The notes under the pieces were generated by a model. That model was not told the DNA's origin. It made no database searches and saw nothing but the letters and a program-made list of their open reading frames with translations. DNA of 5,801 nt from an uncultured Oscillospiraceae bacterium (GTDB taxonomy: Bacteria; Bacillota; Clostridia; Oscillospirales; Acutalibacteraceae): positions 1 to 5,801 of the forward strand of contig CABTZO010000062.1 in assembly GCA_902489335.1 (NCBI GenBank). The letters run 5' to 3'. The position numbers and the translations under genes were made by a program. Below are positions 4,485-5,801 of this stretch, piece by piece. Positions within the stretch are counted from its first letter, which is position 1. Each line of letters starts with the position of its first letter.

Positions 4485-5790
4485 TTTCGCCGATCTTAAT
4501 ATCTTCTCCGCGAAGAATCTTATTCATATTTCTGACAGAGCACATCTCACCGCACATTGTGCAGGTGTCTTCTTTTTCGGGAGGAGAATTTTTTCTGTAT
4601 CTTTCCGGTTTTTCTCTGTCAAGGGCAAGGGAGAACATTTTATCCCAATCAAGTGTATGTCTGGCCACATTCATTTGATAATCCCACTCTGCGGCACCTT
4701 TGACTCCTTTTGCAATATCTCCGGCATGAGCAGCAATTTTAGAAGCAACGATACCTTCCTTAACATCATTTTCATCGGGAAGACAAAGGTGTTCAGCAGG
4801 TGTTACATAGCAGAGAAAATCGGCTCCGGCTGCTGCAGCAATCGCGCCTCCGATAGCACTTGTGATGTGGTCATATCCCGGAGCGATATCTGTAACAAGT
4901 GGTCCCAAAACATAAAACGGAGCATTGTGACATAGTCTTTTTTCAAGTAACACATTTGCTTCTATTTGATTTATCGGAACATGTCCCGGTCCTTCAATCA
5001 TAACTTGAACATTTTTCTCTCTTGCTCTCTTTGTGAGTTCTCCCAAAACAATAAGTTCAGCAATTTGAGAAGCGTCGGTTGCGTCAACTCCTCCGCCCGG
5101 ACGCATCGCATCTCCGAGTGAAATTGTCACATCATATTCGTAGCAGATTTCAAGTAAATCATCAAAATACTCATAAAAAGGATTTTCGGCCTTGTTCATA
5201 TACATCCAGCCGAATAATAGCGAACCTCCTCGAGAAACAATATTCATCATTCTCTTGTTTCTCATAAATGTTTCAGCGGTGTTCTTGTTTATTCCGGCAT
5301 GTATCGTTACAAAATCAACGCCGTCTTCTGCGTGTTTTCTTACTACATCTAAAAATTCTTTAGCCTTTATTTTCTGTAAACCTTTGTCCAAATATCCTAC
5401 TGCGTCATACATCGGAACGGTTCCAATCATGGCAGGGGACATATCTATCAGTTTTTTTCTGAACTCTTCCGTTTTTCCGAAATTACTTAGGTCCATAATG
5501 GCGTCAACATCCATATCAATTGACTTTTTAACTTTTTTAAGTTCAAGATCCATATCGGCAATATCTTTTGATATACCCAAATTAACATTTATTTTTGTTT
5601 TAAGACCGGTTCCGATTCCTTTTGGATGAATACTTTTATGATTTATATTAGCGGGTATTACAATGCTTCCGTCGGCAACATGTTCTAAAACATATTGTTC
5701 AGAAACATTTTCGTCTTTTGCAACCGTCTTTATTTCGGGAGTAATGATTCCCTTTTTCGCGGCTTCAATCTGTGTCTTATAATTTTTCAT
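4474..5790 (-). CDS. thiC: Phosphomethylpyrimidine synthase ThiC (radical SAM, short form)
   Basis: ThiC rearranges aminoimidazole ribotide (AIR, from purine synthesis) into HMP-P using SAM and a C-terminal [4Fe-4S] cluster. At 438 residues this is the short form, lacking the N-terminal extension of the roughly 630-residue E. coli enzyme. Recognisable blocks are IGTVPMYDAV (122-131), VDFVTIHAG (158-166), SRGGSLLFGWM (186-196), SLGDAMRPGG (224-233), MIEGPGHVPINQ (264-275), FYVLGPLVTDIAPGYDHITS (292-311) and CYVTPAEHLCLPD (327-339). The cluster cysteines are 410, 413 and 417 (CTMCGEMC), spaced CX2CX3C rather than the often quoted CX2CX4C. AGGAG at 5797-5801 lies six bases before the ATG and supports this start. 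It is the first thi gene in the window. The ThiC-like benzimidazole synthase (BzaF type) is an alternative, but adjacency to thiE and thiD argues for ThiC. Confidence 0.95.
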   Translation of the reverse strand: MKNYKTQIEAAKKGIITPEIKTVAKDENVSEQYVLEHVADGSIVIPANINHKSIHPKGIGTGLKTKINVNLGISKDIADMDLELKKVKKSIDMDVDAIMDLSNFGKTEEFRKKLIDMSPAMIGTVPMYDAVGYLDKGLQKIKAKEFLDVVRKHAEDGVDFVTIHAGINKNTAETFMRNKRMMNIVSRGGSLLFGWMYMNKAENPFYEYFDDLLEICYEYDVTISLGDAMRPGGGVDATDASQIAELIVLGELTKRAREKNVQVMIEGPGHVPINQIEANVLLEKRLCHNAPFYVLGPLVTDIAPGYDHITSAIGGAIAAAAGADFLCYVTPAEHLCLPDENDVKEGIVASKIAAHAGDIAKGVKGAAEWDYQMNVARHTLDWDKMFSLALDREKPERYRKNSPPEKEDTCTMCGEMCSVRNMNKILRGEDIKIGENEE

Positions 5791-5796
5791 TTTTTT

Positions 5797-5801
5797 CTCC
5801 T
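5797..5801 (-). promoter_or_regulatory. Ribosome-binding site of thiC at the window edge
   Basis: AGGAG on the minus strand sits six bases before the thiC ATG and fixes that start. Bacterial thiC leaders very often hold a TPP riboswitch, but the window stops here, so its presence cannot be judged. Confidence 0.85.

Noticed and set aside
5192..5629. 145-residue plus-strand reading frame opposite thiC
   Set aside because: It lies antisense to the well-conserved middle of thiC, has no recognisable motif and no good ribosome-binding site; it is a shadow frame.

Overview
The window is a compact, AT-rich stretch that looks chromosomal, from a low-GC Gram-positive bacterium, most likely an anaerobic Clostridia/Tissierellia-type Firmicute. 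The case rests on AT-rich codon use, strong GGAGG ribosome-binding sites, a Firmicute-style L10 leader with an intrinsic-terminator attenuator, and a short (438-residue) ThiC. I cannot name the genus.

The left half (1-2461, plus strand) is the ribosomal stalk operon: the 3' end of nusG, then rplK (L11), rplA (L1), rplJ (L10) and rplL (L7/L12). Its regulation can be read in the spacers. A small hairpin resembling the L1-binding foot of the 23S rRNA L1 stalk sits before rplK, and a second sits before rplA. Flush behind rplA is a near-consensus extended -10 promoter, followed by an L10 leader ending in an attenuator, so rplJ-rplL can be expressed and autoregulated apart from rplK-rplA. A bidirectional terminator closes the operon straight after rplL. 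The usual next genes, rpoB and rpoC, are not there.

The right half (2460-5801, minus strand) is a convergent thiamine operon read from right to left: thiC, thiE, a HAD-family phosphatase gene, thiD. All three junctions overlap (by 11, 8 and 4 bases), so translation is probably coupled. ThiC makes HMP-P from AIR, ThiD phosphorylates it to HMP-PP, and ThiE joins HMP-PP to thiazole phosphate, giving thiamine monophosphate. The HAD protein is the one member without an obvious assigned step; a phosphatase acting on thiamine monophosphate is a reasonable hypothesis. No thiazole-branch gene is in view. The window ends at the thiC ribosome-binding site, so any TPP riboswitch would lie just beyond it.

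I found no mobile element, CRISPR array, tRNA or rRNA, and no stretch over 300 bases without a gene. Nothing here is clearly a new system. The points most worth a second look are the paired L1 sites, the L10 switch relative to its promoter, the missing rpoBC linkage, the HAD gene and the spacing of the ThiC cysteine motif.
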